Below, piece by piece: positions 1 to 6,224 of a DNA stretch of 11,448 nucleotides; within the stretch, counting starts at the first letter, position 1; the number at the start of each line of letters is the position of its first letter. Position numbers and translations under genes: made by a program. Source of the stretch: Christiangramia sp. GTDB taxonomy: Bacteria; Bacteroidota; Bacteroidia; Flavobacteriales; Flavobacteriaceae. The notes under the pieces were generated by a model. It made no database searches and had not been told where the DNA came from. It saw only the letters and a list, made by a program, of their open reading frames with translations. The stretch is from assembly GCA_024635735.1 (NCBI GenBank), contig JAGXII010000164.1:1-11448 (forward strand). Reading direction: 5' to 3'.

Positions 1-260
1 GCCTTTAGGCCGAGCATGATCGCGGTAATTATAACTACAAATCGAATTGCTTTTCCCATGAAACGGCTCATCAAAGGATCTGATGTTCTTGCGGAAATTC
101 GCCTTGTAAAGAACCTGCCAAGCCAGATTCCAATAAGAACACCAAGAATAATGATAAGAAGCCCTAAACCAATGTTTGGCAACTGATCTATAAAATTGTG
201 ATAGAAACTGGTAAAAGATTCCGAAATGGTTTCAGTCTCTTCAGATTTTGGATTCTGCAT
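1..260 (-). CDS. Small MscS-family mechanosensitive channel, N-terminal part
   Basis: Only the first 86 codons lie in the window; the gene runs off the left edge. The visible protein starts MQNPKSEETETISESF, followed by a hydrophobic segment at about residues 28-44 (LPNIGLGLLIIILGVLIGIW). A basic linker (LGRFFTRRISARTSDP) then leads into a second membrane segment (GKAIRFVVIITAIMLGL). This short leader, first helix, Arg-rich loop and DPLMSRFMGK pattern is characteristic of small MscS channels of Bacteroidota. These open under membrane tension to release solutes during hypo-osmotic shock. The pore helix and the cytoplasmic beta domain are outside the window. The ATG at 258-260 is preceded by a perfect inverted repeat. 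It is a different channel type from the YbdG-like one at 1423-2730. The family call is good; gating class is unknown. Confidence 0.8.
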   Translation of the reverse strand, partial: MQNPKSEETETISESFTSFYHNFIDQLPNIGLGLLIIILGVLIGIWLGRFFTRRISARTSDPLMSRFMGKAIRFVVIITAIMLGLK

Positions 261-279
261 TTTTAGGTTTTTCCTAAAA
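261..279 (-). promoter_or_regulatory. Perfect 7-bp inverted repeat directly before the MscS start codon
   Basis: TTTTAGG (261-267) and CCTAAAA (273-279) are perfect inverted repeats around a five-base loop. The repeat ends immediately before the ATG at 258-260. In the minus-strand transcript the AGGA that could serve as ribosome binding site lies in the stem and loop. It could be a weak hairpin modulating translation, or a small operator. The stem is mostly A-U, so stability is low, and a chance repeat in AT-rich DNA is possible. Confidence 0.35.
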
Positions 280-323
280 TTAGAAAATAGAGGAAACAGA
301 ATATCCCAATGAAATGTTAGTTT

Positions 324-1426
324 TTACTGATTATTTGAACCATTTTGGCCCTTTCCTCCGTTTTCTTTCTCTTCTTCTTTAATTTGTTCCCTGGCGGTTT
401 TTATCTGCTGCCTGATTGGTAGTTCAGGTTTCTGTTCATCAGCAAGCTCTTGTTGTAGATATAATTCCGCATAAAATGGAAAATGATCTGACCCAACATC
501 ATCACCGGTAGCTATATTCATAACACGAAACTCTTCAGTAACAAAAATCTGGTCCAGAGGCCATCTCATAATAAAGCTGGTAGCATCGAAAGTATTATAA
601 AAACTACGTCCTACACTAACATCCAGTAAACCACCCAATTTTTTAAACAGCGTAGTGGTTTGGGACCAGGCCACATCATTAAATCCCCGATTACGATTAC
701 TGGCAAATCTGCATCTAAGGTTTCTAACGCGGTCTTCATCAATTCTGCATCACGGTCTGTAGAAGGAGGATTCTCCTGAGGCATTGGAGGAGTAGGGTGA
801 ACAGCATGAAGCTGGAAAATTTGCCCCGATCGTAAACGAACTTCAGAGTGTATAGAGGGTATACTGTCATCAACTATAAATTTTAGCTGTGGATGTATAA
901 GTTCAAGTTTAGAAAAAATAAACATTCCATAAGTATTATGGATAGGAGCTTTTATCTTGAATTGATAATCTGATCATAATCCTTTTTCAAGTTCATTAAG
1001 CCATCGCTGATCTGTTTCTGTAAAAATAACAATATCAGGATCGATCTTTTTTACTTCAGCTATAACGAGACCAGATTTTTTATTCTTCTGAAGAACATTT
1101 GAAGTCATTATTTTTAATCCTGATTTTTCCTTTACCTCTGCGGTTGGTTTACCGGCTTCGAAAGGAGAAAAAGGAGTATAGGGATATAACTTAGAAAACT
1201 GAAAGATAAAACAGCTAATAAGCACTACCATAAAGAGATAATCTCTCCACGCTCTTATTTCAAATTTTATGAAGTAAGCGGCGATTGCCGTAAGGGTTAC
1301 CAGGGTTAATTGAATGTGAGGGTAATCGAACATTCTAATCCACCAGAAATCAGCTGCTATAAGCGGGATCAGGGTTAAGATAACGGCTAAAATACCAAAA
1401 CCCTGTAGGAATGATTTTAAATTCAT
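324..1426 (-). pseudogene. Broken endonuclease/exonuclease/phosphatase (EEP) family membrane protein
   Basis: Read through two lesions, this is a 367-residue protein with hydrophobic segments at about residues 8-25, 36-54 and 62-78, then an EEP (exonuclease III/DNase I-like) domain. The family's motifs are all recognisable: KIMTSN with N110, IFTETDQRW with E137, LHAVHPTPP, VIVIGD with an N-D pair expected next, and the terminal VGSDHFPF. A TGA at 974-976 stops the frame after residue 150, yet translation resumes in the same frame (SDYQFKIKAPIHNTYGM). A second lesion at 681-683 has one T too few in the coding strand, so the GDFNDVAWS motif reads GDLMMWPGP. The start overlaps the stop of the upstream channel gene by four bases (ATGA), so it was translationally coupled. 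Family members cleave phosphodiester or phosphomonoester bonds; the substrate is unknown. No intact domain can be made as sequenced. Confidence 0.8.
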
Positions 1427-2730
1427 GATTGGTTAGTACCAGATTGGGTAAGTTGGGCCTTATCTGCCAGAAAATCACGAATATCGTCTCCCGCAGGAGC
1501 CTCAAATAATTTGAGATCAAAATAGGGGATTGCCGCAATTAAGTGATCAAATATATCTGCTGAAATATACTCAAAATTTTCCCAGCGCTTATCCTTGCTG
1601 AAACAAAGGATTTCCAAAGGGATTCCCTGGGCAGTTGGAGAAAGATGTCTTACTATAATATACATTTCCTTATGAATAGCCGAATGATCATGTAGATAAG
1701 AATCTGCATACTTCCTAAAGATTCCAAGGTTGGTCTGGTTCCTGCCATTAATAAGAACACTCTTATCAATATTATTACTCTGGTTGTACTTATCAATTTC
1801 AGATTGACGGTTTTCGAGATATGGAGCAATCAGGCTAATCTGCTTGAGTTTTTCTATATCCTTTGATTCTAAAAATTTAACGGAATTCTGCTTTATATAA
1901 ATAGAGCGTTTAATTCTTCTTCCCGGTGACTCCTGCATTCCCCGCCAGTTTTGAAAGGAATCAGAAATCAGGCTGTAGGTAGGAATAGTGGTAAATGTAT
2001 TGTCCCAGTTTTGAACTCTAACGGTTGCGAGGTTAATTTCGGTCACTGTACCATCGGCACCATACTTTTCAAAAGAGATCCAGTCTCCGATTCTTACAAT
2101 ATCATTTACTGAAACCTGAATAGAAGCAACAAGTCCCAAAATGGTATCCTTAAAAATCAATAAAATGACTGCGGAAGCAGCACCCAGAGAAATTGCAAAA
2201 CCAATAACCGATTTGCCGGTAATTTCTGAAAATATAAAGATCATCCCAATGATCCAGATAAAAATCATAATGATCTGGCTAAAGCTTTCCAGGGGTTTAT
2301 CATTAAATTCCTCGCGTGTTTTCAGGTAATTCCGGGTAGTCCTTAGGAGACTGCGACAAATCCAGATTATTAAAATGATTACATAAATTCTGAACAGAAG
2401 GGAAAAAACAGAGAGTACCTCCGGGAATTCAGAAAAAATAAGGGGAAAAAGGGTATAGATGATAAAAAGAGGTATTATTCTTCCGGCATAGCGGGGAAAA
2501 TTACTTTTTATCAAAAAGTCGTCAAAGGTTGTTCTGGTCTTGTTTGTCGAAATCCTGAAGGCTTCAATGATAAAATTCTTAATGAGGTAATTTACTCCAA
2601 TAAGAATTAAAGTGAGCGCCACAAGGTTTATTAGAAGATTTAAATACTGCGCCAGCACAGGATTCATTCCGCTTTCGGAAAATACTCGCTCGAAAAAACA
2701 AATCAGGTCTTTTAATCCCTCTTTACTCAT
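1423..2730 (-). CDS. YbdG-type (MscM) mechanosensitive ion channel
   Basis: This 435-residue membrane protein is close in length and motif order to E. coli YbdG (415 residues), the miniconductance mechanosensitive channel. Predicted helices lie at about 27-50, 83-99, 105-128 and 148-168. A pore-lining helix spans 173-202 (IGFAISLGAASAVILLIFKDTILGL). The MscS beta domain follows: VNDIVRIGDWISFEKYGADG (208-227), then TVTEINLATVRVQNWDNTFT and the hallmark QNWRGMQESPGRRIKR (260-275). These stretches resemble YbdG nearly word for word. The C-terminal segment (SPTAQGIPLEILCFS) is also typical. The ATG at 2728-2730 lies three bases after the DUF3817 stop, and the stop overlaps the EEP gene start, so all three form one operon. 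Expected role: inner-membrane tension release at low osmolarity. The family is secure; channel activity is inferred. Confidence 0.92.
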   Translation of the reverse strand: MSKEGLKDLICFFERVFSESGMNPVLAQYLNLLINLVALTLILIGVNYLIKNFIIEAFRISTNKTRTTFDDFLIKSNFPRYAGRIIPLFIIYTLFPLIFSEFPEVLSVFSLLFRIYVIILIIWICRSLLRTTRNYLKTREEFNDKPLESFSQIIMIFIWIIGMIFIFSEITGKSVIGFAISLGAASAVILLIFKDTILGLVASIQVSVNDIVRIGDWISFEKYGADGTVTEINLATVRVQNWDNTFTTIPTYSLISDSFQNWRGMQESPGRRIKRSIYIKQNSVKFLESKDIEKLKQISLIAPYLENRQSEIDKYNQSNNIDKSVLINGRNQTNLGIFRKYADSYLHDHSAIHKEMYIIVRHLSPTAQGIPLEILCFSKDKRWENFEYISADIFDHLIAAIPYFDLKLFEAPAGDDIRDFLADKAQLTQSGTNQS

Positions 2731-2733
2731 GTA

Positions 2734-3018
2734 TTAAAGATATTTCTTTTCAACATAAAATGGTCCAAATGGAAGCAGGGAACACCCCAGAATAATTATC
2801 GATTGCTGGGCACTCCAGTTCATAGGCTTCATAAGAATTAAGCCTCCAAGAATATAGCCAATAAAAAGTAACCCATGAGCCATCCCGACATGCTGTACCA
2901 TTTCTGGCATGTCAAAAATATATTTTAAAGGCATGGCCACTCCCAGAAGAGCAAGGAAAGAAATTCCTTCTAAGATGCTTATCCATTTAAAAAGGCTTAG
3001 TTTTTTGCTTAGCGACAT
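2734..3018 (-). CDS. DUF3817 small membrane protein
   Basis: This 94-residue protein has three hydrophobic segments, at about 12-30, 44-62 and 70-86, and a short basic tail. The N-terminal pattern (FKWISILEGISFLALLGVAMPLKY) and the central VGMAHGLLFIGYI match the DUF3817 family of small integral membrane proteins, whose conserved Glu and His sit in these helices (E17 and H48 here). The biochemical function of the family is unknown. It is the first gene of the minus-strand operon, with a good TAnnTTTG promoter element 22 bases upstream of the ATG, and only three bases separate it from the YbdG-type channel. That spacing implies co-expression, so a role at the same membrane or in the same stress is a reasonable guess. 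Confidence 0.85.
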   Translation of the reverse strand: MSLSKKLSLFKWISILEGISFLALLGVAMPLKYIFDMPEMVQHVGMAHGLLFIGYILGGLILMKPMNWSAQQSIIILGCSLLPFGPFYVEKKYL

Positions 3019-3039
3019 AAATTTTCTGTTTAATGGTCA

Positions 3040-3047
3040 CAAAGGTA
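3040..3047 (-). promoter_or_regulatory. Bacteroidota -7 promoter element for the DUF3817-channel-EEP operon
   Basis: On the minus strand the sequence reads TACCTTTG, a perfect match to the TAnnTTTG -7 consensus used by the Bacteroidota housekeeping sigma factor. It lies 22 bases before the ATG at 3016-3018, giving a short leader. No clear TTG -33 element is visible at the usual distance, so the call rests on the -7 box and its position. Confidence 0.55.
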
Positions 3048-3064
3048 ATCTATAAAAAATACAT

Positions 3065-3078
3065 AGGCTTTTAAGCCT
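3065..3078. promoter_or_regulatory. Short inverted repeat in the divergent intergenic region
   Basis: AGGCTT (3065-3070) and AAGCCT (3073-3078) form a perfect six-base inverted repeat with a two-base centre. It sits between the divergent DUF3817 operon and galE, just upstream of the minus-strand promoter element. A two-base loop makes an RNA hairpin unlikely, so a protein-binding site is the more natural reading. The regulator is unknown and chance occurrence cannot be excluded. Confidence 0.25.
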
Positions 3079-3145
3079 TTCAAAATTAAATTCGTTAATA
3101 AATTCATATTTATAGATTTTACAGGGAGTGTATTTAGTGATTTTA

Positions 3146-3153
3146 TTAATTTG
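3146..3153 (+). promoter_or_regulatory. Possible -7 promoter element for galE
   Basis: TTAATTTG matches the TAnnTTTG consensus at all but one fixed base and lies 18 bases before the galE ATG. That gives a very short A/T-rich leader with no Shine-Dalgarno sequence, which is common in Bacteroidota. No -33 TTG is evident. Confidence 0.35.
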
Positions 3154-3171
3154 CGACTATAAAATAAATTT

Positions 3172-4230
3172 ATGAAATCAAATAGAGTATTGGTTACTGG
3201 TGGCCTGGGGTTTATTGGATCCCATACCGTTGTAGCCTTGCAAAAAGAAGGCGTTGAAGTTGTAATAATCGATAATCTTTCAAATTCTTCAATCGATGTT
3301 TTGGGAGGAATTACGCAAATCACAGGAAAGACTCCTGAGTTTGTAAATATCGATTTAAGGGATAAATCGGAAGTCAAAAATTTTTTTGAAGAATATCCTG
3401 ATATTTCAGAAGTAATTCACTTTGCAGCTTCCAAGGCCGTTGGTGAAAGCGTTGTTAAACCTTTACTGTATTACGAAAACAACATCTCCAGTTTGGTGTA
3501 TCTTCTTCAGGAACTAAGTAAAAAGGAAGATGCTAAATTTATTTTCAGTTCTTCCTGCACCGTTTATGGCCAGGCAGATGAACTTCCTATCACAGAGGAC
3601 GCTCCGGTTAAAGCAGCGGAGTCACCTTGTGGAAACACCAAGCAAATAGGAGAAGAAATTATTAGGGACACCTGTAAAGTTTATTCAGATTTTAAAGCGA
3701 TCTCACTGAGATATTTTAATCCTATCGGTGCTCATCCATCTGCAGAAATTGGTGAACTACCTATTGGAACTCCGCAAAACCTGGTTCCTTTTATTACTCA
3801 AACGGCTATAGGGAAAAGAGAGAAATTATCGGTTTTTGGAGATGATTATCCTACTCCTGATGGAACAGCAATTCGTGATTACATCCATGTAATGGATCTA
3901 GCTGAAGCTCATGTGAAAGCGCTTGGCAGATTAGAGGAAAATAAGGAAAAATCGAACTATGAAATTTTTAACCTGGGAACAGGAACTGGAAATTCTGTAC
4001 TTGAAGTAATAAAATCTTTTGAAAAATCTACAGGAAAAAAACTTCCTTATGAAATTACCGAGAGAAGGGAAGGAGATATTGTTGCAGCCTATGCTGATAC
4101 AACAAAAGCAAATGAAGAATTAGGTTGGAAAGCAAATAGAAGTCTGGACGACGCACTTAAAAGCGCCTGGAAATGGCAAAACGTCGTTAAGGAAAGAGAG
4201 GAGAAAGAAAAGGCAGAAAACGAATCTTAG
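3172..4230 (+). CDS. galE: UDP-glucose 4-epimerase, catalytic Tyr replaced by Cys
   Basis: This 352-residue extended short-chain dehydrogenase interconverts UDP-glucose and UDP-galactose with bound NAD, supplying galactose units for envelope polysaccharides. The NAD-binding motif TGGLGFIGSH is at residues 9-18, followed by HFAASKAVGES (83-92) and FSSSCTVYG (125-133). S128 aligns with E. coli catalytic Ser124. Next are RYFNPIGAHPS (180-190) and GTAIRDYIHVMDLA (231-244), all as in E. coli GalE. Length is slightly above the usual 338 because of a charged tail after residue 337. The catalytic YxxxK motif is abnormal: residues 151-157 read SPCGNTK, with Cys153 (codon TGT, 3628-3630) where Tyr149 of E. 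coli sits. Lys157 is intact. TAT to TGT is a single transition. The family is certain, but activity as sequenced is doubtful unless the base is an error. The gene is monocistronic, ending at a strong terminator. Confidence 0.93.
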   Translation: MKSNRVLVTGGLGFIGSHTVVALQKEGVEVVIIDNLSNSSIDVLGGITQITGKTPEFVNIDLRDKSEVKNFFEEYPDISEVIHFAASKAVGESVVKPLLYYENNISSLVYLLQELSKKEDAKFIFSSSCTVYGQADELPITEDAPVKAAESPCGNTKQIGEEIIRDTCKVYSDFKAISLRYFNPIGAHPSAEIGELPIGTPQNLVPFITQTAIGKREKLSVFGDDYPTPDGTAIRDYIHVMDLAEAHVKALGRLEENKEKSNYEIFNLGTGTGNSVLEVIKSFEKSTGKKLPYEITERREGDIVAAYADTTKANEELGWKANRSLDDALKSAWKWQNVVKEREEKEKAENES

Positions 4231-4254
4231 AATCGAATATGTTGATATTGAAAT

Positions 4255-4284
4255 AAAAAAACCGACTGAAAAGCCGGTTTTTTT
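4255..4284. terminator. Bidirectional rho-independent terminator between galE and the Pmp3 gene
   Basis: A stem of AAAAAACCG against CGGTTTTTT is closed by an inner CT/AG pair and a GAAA tetraloop, with one A-C mismatch at 4265/4274. It is followed by a T run on the plus strand, and by a T run on the minus strand from the A tract at 4255-4260. It starts 25 bases after the galE stop and ends ten bases from the stop of the convergent Pmp3-family gene, so it probably serves both. Confidence 0.85.
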
Positions 4285-4293
4285 ATTTTCGTT

Positions 4294-4452
4294 CTACCTT
4301 GTCCCGTTTACGATAAATGCGTGAATCACTCCGGGAATCCAGCCTATAATTGTAAGCACAATACTTATAAGCAGGGTAGTTCCCACACCGTGTTTCATGT
4401 AAACCGCTAGGGGCGGTAATAAAATGTTTAAAATAATTGTAAGTAAAGACAT
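4294..4452 (-). CDS. Pmp3/YqaE-family small membrane protein
   Basis: This is a 52-residue protein beginning MSLLTIILNILLPPLAVYMK. Two hydrophobic helices (about 3-18 and 25-46) are linked by KHGVGTTLL. The PPLAVY motif, the central Gly, and the GWIPGVIHAFIV segment at residues 37-48 define the Pmp3/YqaE family (UPF0057). These small membrane proteins are often induced by salt, cold or envelope stress and affect membrane potential in yeast; the bacterial role is poorly known. The length is exactly that of the family. It lies 23 bases downstream of the DUF1206 remnant on the same strand and may have been co-transcribed with it. The start ATG at 4450-4452 has no strong Shine-Dalgarno sequence. 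Confidence 0.9.
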   Translation of the reverse strand: MSLLTIILNILLPPLAVYMKHGVGTTLLISIVLTIIGWIPGVIHAFIVNGTR

Positions 4453-4475
4453 ATATCTGTTTTTGAATTGGTTAA

Positions 4476-4833
4476 TTAATCAAACTGTCGGTATTTAGCC
4501 ATTGCCAGCATATAAATGCCCTAGCATACAAATCCTGCGGCAACCAGCCCCATAAGCCATGCGCCATAAGAGCTATCTCTTAAAAATGAGAATGCATCTG
4601 TTGTACTTTTTATATCTTTAGTATTGGAATAGTACATAATAAACCAAGTGCAATTAAGGTAAGTAAGACATTACCAAAGAATTGTTTTTCAAGAAAATAC
4701 ATGACCCTTTTTGAGCCGGTTTGCTGGCCTCCCATATTGAAGGCGGCCATATAAGTTAAGATACCAGTTATTGCATAAACTATACCTTTGGCCGCATAAC
4801 CGGTGAGTACCATTTTTCAATTTTTGAAATCAT
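4476..4833 (-). pseudogene. Internally deleted and frameshifted DUF1206 membrane protein remnant
   Basis: Intact DUF1206 proteins are about 270 residues with three repeated pairs of membrane helices. Here the first repeat is recognisable at 4610-4813 (TGYAAKGIVYAITGILTYMAA, then GNVLLTLIALGLLC). It is joined directly to what looks like the extreme C-terminus of the family in another frame (STTDAFSFLRDSSYGAWLMG, ending GIYMLAMAKYRQFD). Well over 100 central residues are therefore missing. A TAG at 4521-4523 interrupts the C-terminal frame where a Tyr codon is expected (GFVC-stop-GIYML). The probable original start at 4831-4833 (MISKIEK) is out of frame with the rest by one base, within an A run. 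At most a 67-residue two-helix peptide from ATG 4811-4813 could be made. Family assignment is from memory of the motifs and is fairly confident; function of the family is unknown. Confidence 0.72.
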
Positions 4834-4929
4834 AAAAGCTTTTTTGGTTGATAGTAATCCTAAGATAGAATATATGCCACGTTATACCTTAAGCCTTATG
4901 AAAAGTTTAATTGTTTGATAAATAAATAG

Positions 4930-5547
4930 TTAAACCATTTTAAAAATTACCAGAGCATACAGATAAAATCTGGCATAGCGTAACAGTCCGAAAATGAGAT
5001 AACTGGAAAAAGGGAATCTAATAAATCCTGCTGCGATACTTGTTATGGAAAACGGAATAGGAAGCAGTGCTCCCACAATAATTAAAAAACCTCCCCATTT
5101 TCGGGTGTTTTTAATGTGTTTCGCTAACCTTATTTCCATAGATTTTTGAACGGCCGGAATCTTTGTGATACCTACACCTCCAAAATAAGAAACGATACCT
5201 CCCATGTAGGAAGCTGTAGCGAGTAAAGTAAGAAATAAAAATGGGGCAGATGATTTCCCTGCCCATCCAATGAATAATTCCGGAGGAATCAGACCTAATA
5301 TAGATTCTGACAAAAAGAAAATTCCAAGAACCTGAAATGGAGCATAGGTTTCAGTGATAGTCACCAACATATCTTCAATATCGAGAAGATAGTAGTCTAT
5401 CGCTAATAAGGCTCCTACAAATAGAACAATGGGTAAAACAGCTTTCTTAACGCTTCTCCATACAAAGAAGTAGAAGCCGGTATAGCTGTAATATTGATGT
5501 AATAAATGTATGCGCGACTTTTTCTTAGATCTCGCTTTCTCTTTCAT
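4930..5547 (-). CDS. VTT-domain (DedA/SNARE-associated-like) membrane protein
   Basis: This 205-residue protein has a very basic N-terminus (KEKARSKKKSR), a helix at about 34-54 and a VTT-type core. The core contains LSESILGLIPPELFIGW (79-95), a Gly-rich re-entrant-like segment ASYMGGIVSYFGGVG (112-126), and GALLPIPFSITSIAAGFIRFPF (159-180) followed by a last helix. The acidic residues E81 and E90, the paired prolines at 88-89 and the AG before a phenylalanine-rich segment fit the DedA/VTT superfamily. That superfamily includes bacterial phospholipid and undecaprenyl-phosphate flippases. The substrate here cannot be assigned. Close relatives are often mislabelled as short-chain dehydrogenases, but no Rossmann motif is present. 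It lies 73 bases after the acidic hypothetical protein gene on the same strand and is likely co-transcribed with it. Confidence 0.75.
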   Translation of the reverse strand: MKEKARSKKKSRIHLLHQYYSYTGFYFFVWRSVKKAVLPIVLFVGALLAIDYYLLDIEDMLVTITETYAPFQVLGIFFLSESILGLIPPELFIGWAGKSSAPFLFLTLLATASYMGGIVSYFGGVGITKIPAVQKSMEIRLAKHIKNTRKWGGFLIIVGALLPIPFSITSIAAGFIRFPFSSYLIFGLLRYARFYLYALVIFKMV

Positions 5548-5620
5548 TCAATGATTTCTTTTTATAAAAATTTAGAAATCCCTCAGCCCAATTGCGATAT
5601 TTTGAAAAGCCGGGCTTGTA

Positions 5621-6022
5621 TTAGTAATCTTCTCCGGCCTCTTCTTTTAATGCCTTAACATACTCTCTAAGTTCCAGTTCGTTTACCTTGTTAGAGTGAT
5701 CTGCCATAAGGGATAGCATATATTCCAGGCTTTCCTGACCTGTTATTTCTTCTGAAGGTTCTTCATCAGTCACTTCAATTTCTTCCCCATCTTCAACCTC
5801 TACTATAGGATCATCATCAGGAATGGCTATCTCAAAATCCTCATTTTCAGCAATATGTTCATATGTCAAACGGAGTGCTTTGGCAAGTAGTGGAATGTTT
5901 TCTTCAACAACTAGCTTACGCAGTTCTTTAAGATCTTCCACAAGAGTGTTGGAGATAATACCATTGCGCATTAGGTCGCGCTGAATTTTGTTAAGTAACT
6001 TCTGTGCTTTTATATTTTCCAA
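5621..6022 (-). CDS. Acidic conserved hypothetical protein of Flavobacteriaceae
   Basis: This 133-residue soluble protein has no signal peptide or membrane segment. It has a helical N-terminal half (MENIKAQKLLNKIQRDLMRN, then LVEDLKELRKLVVEENIPLLAKALRLTYEHI in two stretches, residues 1-57). A strongly acidic, probably disordered linker follows at about 69-93 (PDDDPIVEVEDGEEIEV). A short helical C-terminus (SLEYMLSLMADHS, then ELREYVKALKEEAG) completes it. I recall similar proteins in other Flavobacteriaceae but know no named domain or function. The two helical blocks joined by an acidic linker look more like an adaptor or binding protein than an enzyme; this is a guess. A perfect -7 promoter element lies 60 bases upstream and the VTT gene follows. 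Confidence 0.75.
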   Translation of the reverse strand: MENIKAQKLLNKIQRDLMRNGIISNTLVEDLKELRKLVVEENIPLLAKALRLTYEHIAENEDFEIAIPDDDPIVEVEDGEEIEVTDEEPSEEITGQESLEYMLSLMADHSNKVNELELREYVKALKEEAGEDY

Positions 6023-6081
6023 GGTAATACGATTAAGTTAGGTCAGGTCAACTATAATTCTAGCTGAAATTTTTCCTTTCG

Positions 6082-6089
6082 CAAAGTTA
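6082..6089 (-). promoter_or_regulatory. Bacteroidota -7 promoter element for the acidic protein-VTT operon
   Basis: The minus strand reads TAACTTTG, a perfect TAnnTTTG -7 box followed by CG. It lies 60 bases before the ATG at 6020-6022. This leaves an untranslated leader of roughly 50 bases. A clear -33 TTG is not visible. It lies between divergent genes and is unlikely to serve the plus-strand dehydrogenase. Confidence 0.58.
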
Positions 6090-6224
6090 GTTTTTTTGAT
6101 ATTCTATAAAAGATTTTGGGCAGGTTTTATAAACTATTTAACCTTTAAAATTAACACAATCTTAGACCTTTTAATTTCAGGGCTATATAGCTCTTTAGTA
6201 GCTTTAAGATTCAAAAAGAAAATT

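Noticed and set aside
678..690. Programmed ribosomal frameshift in the EEP gene
   Set aside because: There is no slippery heptamer or stimulatory structure, the shift falls inside a catalytic motif, and the gene already has a stop upstream.
974..976. Selenocysteine or stop-codon readthrough at the TGA in the EEP gene
   Set aside because: No SECIS-like hairpin is evident just downstream, the position is not a catalytic one in the family, and a second frameshift further on breaks the gene anyway.
3030..3377. Minus-strand reading frame overlapping the start of galE
   Set aside because: It is antisense to galE and its promoter region, with no recognisable protein features.
6096..6224. Upstream in-frame extension of the short-chain dehydrogenase (43 extra residues starting at ATG 6096)
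   Set aside because: The extension has no SDR counterpart and runs across the divergent intergenic region. The ATG at 6225 gives the standard family N-terminus.
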